Assembly (NCBI RefSeq): GCF_018691265.1
Contig: NW_024881316.1
Coordinates: 7,934,819 to 7,998,818 of the forward strand
Reading direction: 5' to 3'
Length of the DNA: 64,000 nucleotides
Source of the DNA: Tyto alba
Lineage: Eukaryota; Chordata; Aves; Strigiformes; Tytonidae
A program made the translations under genes and the position numbers. Shown here one piece after another: positions 13,172 to 24,886 of this stretch. Numbering within the stretch: position 1 is the first letter of the stretch; every line of letters starts with the position of its first letter. The notes beneath the pieces are model-generated. The model had not been told where the DNA came from. It saw only the letters and a list, made by a program, of their open reading frames with translations, and ran no database searches.

Positions 13172-14212
13172 CATAGAATTATAGAAGGATTTGGGTTGCA
13201 AAGTACCTTAAAGTTCATCAAGTTCCAACCCCCTTGACACAGGCAGGGACACTTTCCACTAGACCAGGTTGCTCAAAGGCCCGTCCAACCTGGCCTTGAA
13301 CCCTTCCAGGGAGGGGGCAGCCACAGCTGCTCTGGGCACCCTGGGACAGTGCTTCACCACCCTCACAGTAAAGAATTCCTTCCTCATAGCTAATCTAAAT
13401 CTGCCTTTTTTCAATTTAAAGCCATTACCCCTTGTCCTATCACTGCATGCCCATGTGAAAAGTCTGTCTCCATCTTTCCTACAAGCCCTTTTTACTGGAA
13501 GGCTGCTAGAATGTCTCCCTGGAACTGTCTCTTCTCCAGGTTGAAAAGCTTCAACTCTCTCAGCCTGTCCTCATAGGAGAGGTGCTCCAGCTCCCTGATC
13601 ATCTCTGTGGCCCTCCTCTGGCCTCACTCCAACAGGTCCATGTCCTTCTTATGTTGGAGGCTGCAGAGCTGGATGCAATACCTCCATGTGGGTTCTCAGA
13701 AGAGTGTAGAGAGGGAGAATCACCTCCCCTAACCTGATAACCACACTTCCCTTGATGCAGCCCAGGATATACTTGGCTTTCTGGGCTGCAAGTGCACGTT
13801 GCCAGGTCATGTTGAGTTTCTCATCAACCAACAACCCCAAGTCCTTCTCCACAGGGCTGTTCTCAATCCATTCTCTACCCAGCCTGTATTTGTGCTTGGG
13901 ATTGGCCTGACCCATGTGCAGACTTTGCACTTGGCCTTGTTGAACTTCAGGAGGTTCTCATGGCCCCACCACTCAAGCCTGTCAAGGTCACCCTGAATGG
14001 CATCCCTTCCCTCCAGCATGTCAATAGCACCACACAGTTTGCTCAATCCCGTTGTCTGTGTCACCGACAAAGACGTTAATGCTTGTCCCAATACCAACCC
14101 CTGAGGAACATCACTCATCACTTCTCTCCACTTGGACATTGAGCCATTGACTGCAACTCTTTTGAGTGCAACTATCCTATCATGTCTGATGGGAGGAGTC
14201 TGTGCCATTGCT
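13172..14212 (-). mobile_element. CR1 LINE, 5'-truncated (3' part of ORF2 plus 3' tail)
   Basis: Minus-strand Chicken-Repeat-1 retrotransposon. The plus-strand left end carries the CR1 3' terminus, an imperfect reverse complement of the ATTCTATG-type tail (CATAGAATTATAG), followed by the TTCCAACCC block typical of the family. Moving right, the frames encode the end of the CR1 reverse transcriptase: an FKLK..RFRLAMRK region, KDLGLLVDEKLNM, FNKAKCKV, DLDRLEWW and VPQG. The element stops near 14212, inside the RT domain, so only about 1 kb of the usual 4-4.5 kb remains; 5' truncation is normal for CR1. Frameshifts and a small deletion removing the catalytic box (about 14038-14042) make it inactive. 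No target duplication is expected for CR1 and none is seen. Confidence 0.95.
13649..14208 (-). pseudogene. CR1 ORF2 reverse-transcriptase fragment
   Basis: Two overlapping open stretches in different frames (14208-13807 and 13930-13649) carry the C-terminal half of the CR1 polymerase. The first has VPQG at residues 34-37 and KAKCKV at residues 91-96. The second carries KDLGLLVDEKLNM and the ILGCIKG block. Between VPQG and CGAIDMLEG, a GDTDNGIE-like block (14042-14065) is readable only in another frame and abuts CGAIDMLEG directly, so the F/YADD active-site segment normally between them is missing. It would have been the DNA polymerase that copies the element RNA at nicked nuclear DNA; this copy cannot work. 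Confidence 0.9.
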
Positions 14213-14215
14213 AAA

Positions 14216-16754
14216 CTGCTAAAGAAATCTCTGAAGTGATGCTGAATTAGTCATCTGCACTCTTCCCTCAAGAAACACCAGCATCCTCCATAGAGAAAAA
14301 AAAAAAAAAAATCTTGAAACAAAACTGTTTGGGGGGTGTGGGAGGTGGAAGGGAGTGTTTGGGGAGGTTAAATCAAACAAACTATTTGCAAAGGTGATAA
14401 CACTAGAAACAAGGAGGAAATGCTCAAAATTAATATGGGATTCAGATGAGAAAATATTCATAGAAGAACTAAAACAATCTATCACTGTCTCGGAAAAAAT
14501 AAAAGGCAGACTAAAAGAATTAAAATAACACTCTTTACAGTGCTAGCCAAAAGAGATTATTTCAAGAAATCTCTACATCAGTCACGGAAAACCACAGCTC
14601 ATAGACCCAGAATACATTATCAAGATCTGGAGAAACATGTAGGAGAATCCAGCTGAACTGCACAACTTCAAATGAATTCAACTGGAGATTCAATAACAGG
14701 GAAATGTAAACACAAATAACAAAAATGACTAAGACAACCTTTAACAACAAAGAACTGGAAAGCACAAGGACCAGATGTCATCTATGGTTTTGGATTAACT
14801 ACTTTGCTCTGCTACAGCCACTGTTTCTATGCATTCCATAAAAAAAATCATTGAAAGGATGACACATAGCAGAAGAGCACCAGCAATGAAAAACAAAAGC
14901 GATCAAATGATTTCTAACAGCTAATCAGTCATATGTCTCCCTTTCTTTCCCTTTCTCAGAAGCTGCTAAGGTTGGTTTTATGTCAGATCTTGAACTCTGA
15001 TTGACATTTAACATAGGATCAAAATGTAGACAAATGAAAAGTAGAAGACATGAAAGCTCTAATTCTAATTGACTTCTGGTTTCAAATATTGTTCAGTCCA
15101 AGTCAAGAAATTATAGCTGAGAGGGACTTTTCATAGTCCCCAGCAAAGTATTTGTTTCAGCAGTCACCAGGACAATTGCAACTTTTCCAGCATGCACCCG
15201 GCTGTGTATAATTTACCAGGGAGCGACAAGAGCTGCAAGATGTCTTTTTTCACTGGATTAGGCAATGTCTTTCTGGGGAAATGTTGTCTTGTAAGCTGTC
15301 ATTTTGTCCTTAAACTGACCCCTGCAGCAAAACAGGAAGCATACTTATAAATCTTGATATTTCTAGATTCATCTCAGCTTGTGGCCTTCTGAGACTTTGT
15401 TTGGGTGTCTCATTGCAAGTACATCTTTTGTTTCTACAGAAAACAAGTGTCTCATATTTCTCAGCCTCCCCAACTTCAGTCATAAAAAAAAAAAAAAAAA
15501 AAAAAAGCAGAAATTTAAAGTCAAAAGTATGCAAGTTTAATCTAGAGATGCAGAAGTTTAAATTTTTGGTTACAAAGCTGGTAATAATGTTATTAAATCA
15601 GGAAATTAAAACAGTGAAATGTGTTTCTTGTTGGCATCAAAGCAACCTGTCATTTAAGCTCCTTGAGATATATGTGGGCTGTAAAAAACAAAGACACAAC
15701 TTGGCTCAGCATTCATCCATCTTCTGGATGCCAGTATTCAGAGCAGGTCCTAAAAGTACTTCGGCAACCAGTGCACCTATGCCCTTTCTCTCCATTGCCA
15801 ATACTGTTTTTCTGAACTACATTTTCTCTCTGCTCAAGATGTTTCTCTCTTATTTTAGTTTTCACATGGATCAACCTGTAGCTGCACTAAACTGCAATTC
15901 AATACATTTTCCACATTTCATAAGTGTGGCCATACTTCTATTTTTTAACTTGCATATTCCTTCCAGTTTACATGCCTTTCTATCAGAAACATTTTCATGA
16001 TACAGTAAGACATATACAATAAAAAATATTTCTTTAATATATGTCTTATAAAATACAAAGCCTCTAAGTTTGTCTTAAACCTTTTAGAGTTATGACATAA
16101 TATTAATCAAACAACAGCCTGATCCCTGAAAAGATTTTTTTCAAACCACCCTTTCCAAAATTTTAGGAATTCATGTGAATAGTATAAAATACAAGGCACA
16201 AAATTTTAGTGTATCTCTCCATTGGTAACATTGATATGAAGACCATATCAGAAATAAATAAAAAAAAAACAAACCCAAACCAAAAAAAAAACCAACAAAA
16301 CAAAACCTACATCAGCCATCTCATGACATCCAAGTGGGTACTACTTTATTTGGCAGTATTGTGCCTTTTCAGCTGCATCATAAAACTGGGCTCAGGAAAA
16401 ACTGACAGCACTGAAGAGGACGACAGGCAATCAGTATGTGTAGAGTTTTACTTCATAAATTATACCAGCTGAAGATCAGCTTTAGAGATGATAGGCAAAG
16501 CCCTCTTAGATGGGCAAAAGTGTTAGGAAGCTGATGAGTGTTCTGCTAAATGATCCAGAACAGACTATTTCAAACTGCTCATTTGTTATAGATTCACAAA
16601 GCCAGGCTCTTCACACACAGATTCACTAGAACATCCTGATTTCAAACAACACAAATACAGAAGCAGCAATATGTATAGTGAAATTATGTTTCTGAATGGT
16701 GCTGGCAAATTCTATACGAAATATTAGGGAAGTAAACACAAGCCTTCACTGGGA
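14216..16754. other. Unassigned AT-rich non-coding DNA
   Basis: Contains an A tract at 15484-15506 and an A/AAAC-rich stretch at about 16256-16306. The longest stop-free stretch of the window (15401-16000, plus) lies here. It opens with TTG rather than ATG and reads through the A tract as lysines, and I do not regard it as a gene. No transposon recognised. Confidence 0.5.
15484..15506. repeat. Poly(A) tract, 23 bases
   Basis: Uninterrupted A run after CAGTCAT. No retroposed gene body was recognised next to it. Confidence 0.9.
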
Positions 16755-16759
16755 CCTAT
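16755..16759. repeat. Target-site duplication CCTAT, left copy
   Basis: Five bases immediately before the TG that opens the LTR at 16760, matched exactly by CCTAT at 17569-17573 directly after its terminal CA. Confidence 0.75.
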
Positions 16760-17568
16760 TGTCGCGGATGGAGTGACGCACTTCACTCATAAAAGAGAAG
16801 TAGCAATATGTTTATTGATACAAAACAGTGATTTAACAAAGTTCAATAGTAAATGTGACAGTTTAACAAGGCTCGATGGCAAGGTTTATTTTATTTACTG
16901 CATAGAGGACAGCATCAGACAAAACTGTCAGGAATATCCTCCTGTTAAGTTACGAGATTCTGAATGGACCCCCTTGCTTTCTAAACTTCTCAGAGAGGAG
17001 TCTGTGTGCAGCTGGATCCAATCCTAGTCCCAGACTTGACCAACAGTTTATGTTTAAAGGATTATATATGTGCACAATCAAGCCTTTCTATCACTTAATG
17101 AGGATTTCAAAGTTTAGCATGCTATTAATCACTGACTGAGAATCTGTTGCGGCAAGGAATCTCTCAACCTTGTGGAGTAACTTTGAGAAATGTCCCTACT
17201 CATGGGGAAATCCTGCCATGCAGGAATGCTAAATGGGCCCTGGATGGTCCACTATTTATGGATTAAGATAATTGACTTATAGTCATATCTACATACCAAC
17301 TCCAGAAATTAGTTTCTTCCAAATTTGGCTTGAGTGGGACATTGACCAGCACCTTTGTTAGGTAAGCGCATTGTTCAAATTAGCCCCTGGCTACTGTGTT
17401 GTTCTTTGTCTCCTCCAAATCCACTTTGAGCCAGATGCAGCCATCACAATCAGACACATTGCAATTGCCACTAGTGGTTAACACTTGAATAGGGTAATGG
17501 GAAATACAGGCCTGTTTGGAGGAGGGGTGGGCAGGAAGGTTTGAGGGAGCATGAAACACACCACTACA
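16760..17568 (-). mobile_element. Solo LTR of an endogenous retrovirus (probably ERVL-like)
   Basis: An 809-bp block that begins TGTCGCGG and ends CACTACA, bounded by exact 5-bp direct repeats CCTAT. On the minus strand it starts TGTAGTGG, the way several avian ERVL LTRs start as I recall them, and it carries AATAAA (16816-16811) about 50 bases before its CGCGACA end, the normal place for a retroviral poly(A) signal in the R region. No polypurine tract, primer-binding site or gag/pol sequence flanks it, so it is a solo LTR left by recombination between the two LTRs of a provirus. A 5-bp duplication fits class III (ERVL) and some class I elements, and argues against class II, which makes 6 bp. 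A weak TATA-like CATATATAAT lies at 17070-17061. The family assignment is inference. Confidence 0.78.
16811..16816 (-). promoter_or_regulatory. LTR poly(A) signal AATAAA
   Basis: TTTATT on the plus strand. It lies 51 bases inside the 3' edge of the minus-strand LTR and helps set the orientation of that element. Confidence 0.65.
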
Positions 17569-17573
17569 CCTAT
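17569..17573. repeat. Target-site duplication CCTAT, right copy
   Basis: Matches 16755-16759 exactly and follows the terminal CA of the LTR with no gap. Confidence 0.75.
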
Positions 17574-19062
17574 ATGGCTAACACTGCCTCCCTACCACTG
17601 TGAGATAGTGGGAACATAAGCATGAAAACAGTAAACATTAATACAAATTTTCACCTAGATTATTAAACTATGTACTCTACTAAGAAACCAAAAGATTCCA
17701 CATCTGACACACTGTGAGAGAGATTTACCTACACAAATATAGCTGTCCCATGTCCTGTGCTTTTTTAGACAGCCTAAGGTAATTTACCTCACTGATAGCT
17801 GAAACTCCCAAACTGCAGTAGATGCTAGTGTTTAGACATCTTAATCTCCCCCACATCCTGACACACACGCTTTTCCCTGGAATTAACACCTGTTAGTTAA
17901 GAGAAATAAAATAAAATAATAAAAAAATGAAAAATCCCTCTTCCAAACATTGATTCTTAAGAAGGGGGAAAGAATCAGCATTTAGAGAAAACAAAAAATA
18001 GGAATCACTTGCTTGAGGTAGCTTAGTAGCTCTACTCAATAGTATCCATGCCTTGAGTATTTCCATCAGAATGCAAAGCTTGAAGAATTGCATTATGTTG
18101 AAGAGATATTCCACACTGTTAGTTCTCACTGACCTAAAGATCCAGCTGTTTTAACTTCTAGATGAAAGATTACCAAATTGCACACAATGACACTGGTACA
18201 TGAAGGTGTGATTTGAGATAACTGATTATTCTGTAATAAGAATGCTCTGATTACACTTGAAACATTTATTTAAAAGCATAGGGTATATACCAGTTTAGAA
18301 CAAAGTGTGGTAACTCCAATATTTAGAATGTGCTGAGAACATTTAAATCTTAAACGTGTTTTCTTAGTGTTAGTCATTCAAGCAAAGCTGATTGATTTCA
18401 AAATGTATTTTAGCTGAGTTAGAAGCTATAGACTCTGTAAATATATAGCCCTACCAAGGTGAGGAGGCAGATTGCTACAGCAAACATAATTAAAATCTCA
18501 AAACAAAGATTAATTCAGCTACTGAATTTTAACTTTTCAGTAGAAGTATAGCAGGAAAAATGAAACAAAACCTCTCTCTAGTATCTGAGTATACTCTCAA
18601 CCCATCTAAATAGAAAAGGTCATTCAACAGAGTGTCCCTGCTGCCATTCACTGGAAAAGAAGAAGAGAAATCCTGTGAAAGAATTCTCGGAAGATAAAGT
18701 TTTATCATGAAAACAAAAATAAATTGAATTCAACAGTTTGTTAACCGCAACCTGCTAATCTTATAAAAATATATCAGTGCTGTTAAAATAAAAAACGCAG
18801 CCAAGGAAAATAGTCCTGAGGGAACAGGCTGAATTTTCACTGGCAGTGGTTAGCTACTCACCTTTCTCATCCTGATAAGCAATTAAGATGCTATTCTGTT
18901 AAAACCCAATGCCAGCTACTCTTAGTTTGGCTCAGCTTAGATGGATAAATGAGCATGGACTATTCCTTCAGTTCCCTGCCTTTTTTTATTAACTTCCCAT
19001 GCACAGTAGGTTGGCTGATCTTGTGCAATAAGTGTTAATTAAGGCTGCTGACACATTTTTAC

Positions 19063-19081
19063 TTTTTTTTTTTTTTTTTTT
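19063..19081. repeat. Poly(T) tract, 19 bases
   Basis: Uninterrupted T run ending in TCTACAG. It resembles a polypyrimidine tract plus acceptor by chance, but no coding exon follows. Confidence 0.9.
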
Positions 19082-20918
19082 CTACAGTAGATATTTAGGA
19101 TTCTCTATACTGTTTATCAGCCAAATGCTACAAAGGATTTCATACGCAGTACTCACACTAAAGTCATTGGAAGCTTTGAGTATCAGTATGCTGCAGAAAC
19201 ATACATTCTTAAATGTGGCTGATGGGGATAGCTTGCAAGCCTTTTGTATTTTTTTTTTTTTCCCCATAACTACATCCTGAGATAAAAAACAGATCATCTG
19301 TAGAATTTTTAACAGCTATAGTTAGGGCCTTGGTAGTGACTGCAGTCTGACAGTAAAAGCATTCATCTGAAGATAGTTGTCCATGCCTCTGTGCTACTGA
19401 ATGTTTATTTACTTACACAAAAGAAATAGGTTCAACATAAGAGATCCCCATATCACAGTGGCTTAGGGGTTAAACAGTCACCTGTCACCGAGAGGAAAAA
19501 CAAAGCAGAAACTTGAACTTCTGTCACTTACATTTCAACAGAATATCATCATCACTCCCTAGTATTTGTCTCTGCATGATGTCCATGACTCACGCCCACT
19601 AACCAGCTGGCTTAAGAAAAACCTTTCTCTACAAAAATTTCAGAACTGGTATGTTCATGTTAAAAAAAAAAAAAAAATCAAGTTATGATGAACGTTCATC
19701 TATAAGAAGAAGAAGAAGAAAAAAAAAAACTAAAAGCCAACAAACAACACTGCTGAGAAAGAGACAACATTTAGATAACATTTCCTAGGGATTATCATAA
19801 CCCTAGCTTATTTGTTTTAGTATTGACACAGATGCATTTTATATCTCACTCACACCTTAAAAGTAAAACAATTTTTTACTTTACTAAGCCTGTCACTGGT
19901 TTTAAGCAGGCTGCAGCTTTTTGTCATTCATAGAACGAGAAATAAATGGTTTGGAACTTCATTTTCTTTCATAAGAGCTGAGAGCCAGACTCACCTAGCC
20001 AAGGACAGCGTGAGGGTTGTGTCAACACAGACAACTCAGAAATTGTCAGCGCCATAACAAAAGCTTTGACGGCACCATTTCCAGCTGACAGCAGAGAACA
20101 GAATGCATTTTCAAGCCTCTATTGCTCTCAGAAAAAAAGCTCTATTGAATCATGCAGAGGCAGCTGACAGGATTATTTTCCTGCAAATGTTTGCCCTGCC
20201 CACCTTCTGCTTCAGATTTCTATCTAACTTATTAGTGCAAACAGCTGATGAGGGCAGGTTGGTGGTGGGAGAGTGTCCTGGAAATGGGATGGGTGAGAAT
20301 CAGGGAGATTTGCCATTCTTTGCAGGCTACTAGGAGATTGTTTATGTTGTTCTGGCACCAGGTGCTATACAGGTATGGAGCGGGGAAGGATGGTCTAAAG
20401 CATTCTGGGAAGAAAGTAATAGAGTCAAAGTTGCAGATCTGCCAATCTGTGTATGTCAATAATGTGTTCATTATTATGAATTTGGTTGTGAGGAATTAAA
20501 TTATGTCAGGATTTGGATAAAAGCCTGACAGAAATGGAGGTACTAACTGCAAAGAGGAGATTGGAAGAGTCTGTAAATATTTTGTTCATAAATTGGGGTG
20601 GGTGACCATAGAGTCACAGATGTGGTTTCTGCCGTAGTATATCTGAATACTTCAAAAGGTCCCCTCTCACATCTCTGTTTTCATATTTCTGTACAGTTTC
20701 CATAGAAATGTTATTGTATCCTGATATATGTTTAATTAATTTATATTAGAGTCAAGGAGGGAAAATACTGTTGACATACATACTACAACTGAATCTGACA
20801 TAAATTGATAATGCTGATATAAATTATTAATGCTATTTCTGATTTTAGGATTAATAAAACTCAGTTTTTACTATATTGGCAACATTTGTTCTTTGGATGA
20901 TATGGCTAGACTACATTC

Positions 20919-20938
20919 AAATAAAATAAAATAAAATA
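20919..20938. repeat. (ATAAA)n short microsatellite
   Basis: About four AATAA-type units in a row. Simple repeat. Confidence 0.85.
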
Positions 20939-21188
20939 GAACTGCTGTCTAGTTGCCAGACACATTTCCTACCTTTCGGAGCTGTGTTTATGGCATATAC
21001 TTGAAGATAAGATCTCCACGGTAGCTCATCTGAAGTCACAGTTATCTATATAATGCATAACACACTTATACAAAGCATCTCTTTCTCTCAATTTATGCCA
21101 CTAAGTTTTCATCTATTCCCATAAAATCCACACATTAAACAACTTTAAAATACTAATTGACAATATGAACCCTCTAAACCCACCATGA

Positions 21189-21696
21189 ATACTGTGTCTA
21201 CCTCTGGGGCCCCCAGCATAAGAAGGATACAGACCTGTTGGAGTGAGTCCAGAGGAGGCCACAGAGATGATTAGGAGGCTGGAGCACCAACCTAATGAGG
21301 ACAGGCTGAGAGAGTTGGGGTTCAGGCTGGAGAAGAGAAGGCTCCGGGGAGACCTTATAGTGGCCTTCCAGTACTTAAAGGGGGCTACAGGAAAGATGGG
21401 AGGAACTTTTTACAAGAGCATGTAGTGATAGGGTGAGGGATAACAGTTTTAAACTAAAAGAGAGTAGATTTAGATTAGCTATGAGGAAAATATTCATCCC
21501 TGTGAGGGTGATGAGACACTGTCCCAAGGTGCCCAGAGCAGCTGTGGCTGCCCCCTCCCTGGAAGGGTTCAAGGCCAGGCTGGACGGGGCTGGGAGCACC
21601 CTGGGCTGGGGGAAGGTGTCTCTGCCCCTGGCAGGGGGGTTGGAACTTGATGATCTTTAAGGTCCCTTCCAACCCAAACCATTCTGTGATTCTATG
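21189..21696 (+). mobile_element. CR1 LINE, short 3'-end copy
   Basis: Plus-strand CR1 3' end of about 508 bp. It opens inside ORF2 (ACTGTGTCTACCTCTGGGGCC) and carries the C-terminal RT-region blocks [26 protein letters not shown] and RFRLAMRK, then APSLEGFKARLDG. It ends in the family tail ATTCTGTGATTCTATG at 21681-21696, after the CCCTTCCAACCC block. The downstream protein blocks are close to those of the CR1 at 13172, so the two may belong to related subfamilies. Stop codons and a frame change (between about 21425 and 21433) interrupt the reading. This is the usual heavily 5'-truncated form and has no function as an element. Confidence 0.96.
21243..21660 (+). pseudogene. CR1 ORF2 C-terminal fragment
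   Basis: Two open pieces, 21243-21425 and 21433-21660, together match the last ~110 residues of the CR1 ORF2 protein, downstream of the polymerase active site. The break between them is a stop plus frame change. Key blocks seen are [14 protein letters not shown] and VAAPSLEGFKARLDG. Confidence 0.9.
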
Positions 21697-23630
21697 TAAC
21701 AGCTATTGTGTAATGTCTGTTTAATATTGAAGATTTGTGCTCTGAGCAGTGAAATAAAATAGAAAACAAGATATTTTTTAAAAAAGGAATAACCCCCCCC
21801 CCAAATGTATAGTTACTTTTATAGTAAAAAATAAAATCATTCTGAAAACCATAACACACATTTGAATTAAATTACATTTATAATACATATACTACCCGCA
21901 TTGAGATAAGATTCATGACTTTCCTCCAATCAGAAAATAATTATTTTATTCTTTATTAATAAGAGATTCAGGCCTATGAATTCCCTTCATTAGTTTTATT
22001 TAGGAAAAAACTTCAAGGTTATATTAAATCTCTATTTTGTTTATTTCAGCTTCAATTTTCACAATTTGTAGCAAAACACTGTGAAGACAGCTACATGAAA
22101 ACTTTATAGCTTTTATATGATCATCAACCAAATTGAGATAAGCCTTATGTCTTTTTCTTTTTCTTCTTTTTTTTTTTTTTTAATAATATTGAGACATGTA
22201 AAGTATTAATGGTCTAAACCTGCTTGATTTTGTTATTAGCAATGGCCGCATTTTTTTCTTAAAGATTTAATAACCCGAGGTAGCTATGAAACAGTCTTTT
22301 TTTCTCCTGTCTTCCTAAGCACTTTTTAGATTGAGTCTCTATCACAGTTTTTTTGATTGTGAATGCAAACTTTATTGGCTCTTTAGACTACTTAATTCTT
22401 TCATGCAACATGTTACAATTTTAAGTTCCTGCACTGCCATACTACTTATTTTTAATATTATAAACTGCACAGAACATGCTCTTCACTCATACACTTGTCA
22501 TAAAGGTATTTGTCATAAAGGTAACTTTACTCCCCAAGTTATTGCAGGAAGTACTGATTCTGTTTCCTTATGGGAAGAAAAAAAAATGTTAGAAATCAGA
22601 CCTCATCTCCCTAAATACAGCTTCCTTTAGGTTCCAATGGCATTTAAAACTATTTGTTGAAGTCAGCCAGATTTCAGTCTCATAGTATTACATCAATGAA
22701 CCAATAGATTAATTACTGAAAATATGCAACATGAGTATAATTTTCACATTTCCTATTAGTTTCATCTGTACGATAATTAATACATTCAGGAAAGGAAAAT
22801 AATAAGAGAAATTAGAAATAAATAATAAAAGTAATAAAAGTCAAGAATAACTTGCATCATTTGTGACTTATTTGCACCAAAACACTTGCAACTATTTTAC
22901 TAAACAGCCTGTGTTTACATCAGGCATGAACTCATACTGCGTCAGCTGGAATATTTGTTTTGCAAAACTAATCACTTTATTCAAAAGGGATTGCATAGTC
23001 AGGTAGTATGCATCATCTGGACAAACCATGCTTATCCTAGGCTGTGCTGTGAAGCAGTGAACAGAGCCAGGAGCATCTCTCCCACCCAGGTGCATGGAGT
23101 TGACTTGCACTGGCTCAGGAACCAGGCCTGCATTCTCTAACTATGAAAGATGGGCCTTAGTGACTATCATTTTGCCTATTTCGAGCTTGGAATACAGAAC
23201 TCTCTCCAGAGTTTATTACTGGGTGTTGTGGTTCACTGTGATGGGTTTTATTGCTTTATTTGGGTGATTTCCATGTGTGCTATCTTTCTTATCTTTTTTA
23301 TTTTAAAGTGCTTAAAATATTAACACTGAATATTTGTTATCTCTTTTTTATTCTGCAGTTCCTGGCTATTAATTGGAGTTCAGCCTTAAGTTTTCACAAC
23401 AAAACAAGTACTCTAAAGGGATCGAAAAAACAAGAAAAAACAATAAAGATAATATATATTAAAGTAAGATGCTGGCAGTGGAAATTCACAACTTATTTTT
23501 CCTTTGTGTAAGGTTTTTTCCTCCTTGAAAATTTCTGGACATTGTTATGAAGAGGTGAGCTCTCACTGGGGAAAGTCAGGTTTTGTGGTTTCTACTGCTG
23601 TCCCTGCTTCCACTTCTGTAGGCCAATCTG

Positions 23631-23664
23631 TAATATATAATATATAATAAATATATAATATATA
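23631..23664. repeat. AT-dinucleotide-rich palindromic tract
   Basis: Made of repeated TAATATATAA-like units that pair with themselves. Low-complexity sequence prone to slippage. Confidence 0.85.
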
Positions 23665-24129
23665 GCCTGTGAGACAATGTTTAGTTCTCAGTCCTTCTGA
23701 AAGTACATGATTTTAGAGGTGTCTGAATCCTAATCAGTCAGCTTGCCCATTTTCAGCATTTGTGTATAATCACAAATAGGGTAGACTTTATAACATGTTA
23801 CGATTCTTCTTCATTTCGCAGACCTTACCCTCCTATTGAGCGAATAAGGAATCAAAGGAAACAACTTTGGCATTAGCCATCATTTGTTTCCTGTAGGAAG
23901 GTCTTCATGGCTTTTTCTGACACTGGATTCATACTCTTCGTTCACAGCCAGAAGATTTGCTTTGGCTCTCTAGTTGTTCACTTAAGAAATAAAGTTGTTA
24001 CCAGGTAAGCATAACTAATTTAGGAGTAATAATAGAGTTCAGAACTGACCTGTCTGAACTTTGTTGAAGGAATAGTAGATATCATTAAATAAAGCTAATT
24101 TCCTTTGCCTAATATATTGTAAGAAGCTG

Positions 24130-24149
24130 CATGCATGCCTGCATGCATG
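24130..24149. repeat. Near-perfect palindrome of GCATGC units
   Basis: CATGCATGC (24130-24138), a 2-base centre CT, then GCATGCATG (24141-24149): perfect 9-bp arms. It also reads as two tandem TGCATGCATG units. Confidence 0.85.
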
Positions 24150-24860
24150 AGGCAGTGGCAGAAGGGTCTTGAAGCTTTAAGCTGTAAAACATGGAAAATA
24201 ACATCCATTTGATATTGTAGTGACCAATGCATTTAATGGAGTAATGGCTACAGATCTCTGTATAATTCTGTGCAAAGTATATGTGTGAGGGATGTCAAAT
24301 AAAATACTTTAATCATTCCTTTCTTTATCTCATTACAATAAAAACTTTCAATTAATCACTAGCTACTGCTAACAGAATTAGTAATTTAAGTTATCTGTAT
24401 ACTTTATTGGGCAGAATTGTTTCTTTGGAACCACAAGAATCCTTGCCTATTGAAATCTTGGTATACTTATATCTTTTAAATGTATGGCTCTCAATTTTCC
24501 ATTTAAACTTTATGACCTTATACGAGTTTGCTGCTTTATAACAAAATTTTTGGGCTAGTTAGAAATTGAGTATGGGATTTGAAAGAAAGATTTCAGGATT
24601 CATGTTCTTGACATGTAAACAAAAGGTCATGAATGGACTATATGAACATCCACATGTGAGGATTCTTCTCACAAGACTTTGGCTCTCTAAAACTTTGGTA
24701 TCAAGTTTACACTTAAAATCTGAACTGACTCCATGGTCAGTGGGTGAATTCTTCCCACCCTAACGAGATGCTTTTTTTTCTTTGTTGATTATGAGAACAG
24801 CTTCAGTGGTTAGCTATGATGTCTGATATTAGGCATTATGAAGACATGTAGTTATTGCTT

Positions 24861-24886
24861 AATTATTTCATACTAATGAAATAATT
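24861..24886. repeat. 11-bp perfect inverted repeat
   Basis: AATTATTTCAT at 24861-24871 and ATGAAATAATT at 24876-24886, separated by 4 bases. A small AT-rich hairpin with no partner feature. Confidence 0.85.

Larger units (their letters stand above)
17574..21188. other. Unassigned non-coding DNA
   Basis: AT-rich DNA with a T tract at 19063-19081, short A runs near 19661-19677 and 19719-19729, and an ATAAA repeat at about 20919-20938. Two less AT-rich stretches (18785-19030 and 19985-20130) look like possible conserved non-coding elements and are listed as findings. No gene or transposon recognised. Confidence 0.5.

Noticed and set aside
13269..13996. Plus-strand open frames
   Set aside because: They are the antisense of the CR1 ORF2 remnant.
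22892..23110. Minus-strand frame with somewhat protein-like C-terminal half
   Set aside because: No convincing splice sites and no family match; the opposite strand is also open, which suggests local composition.
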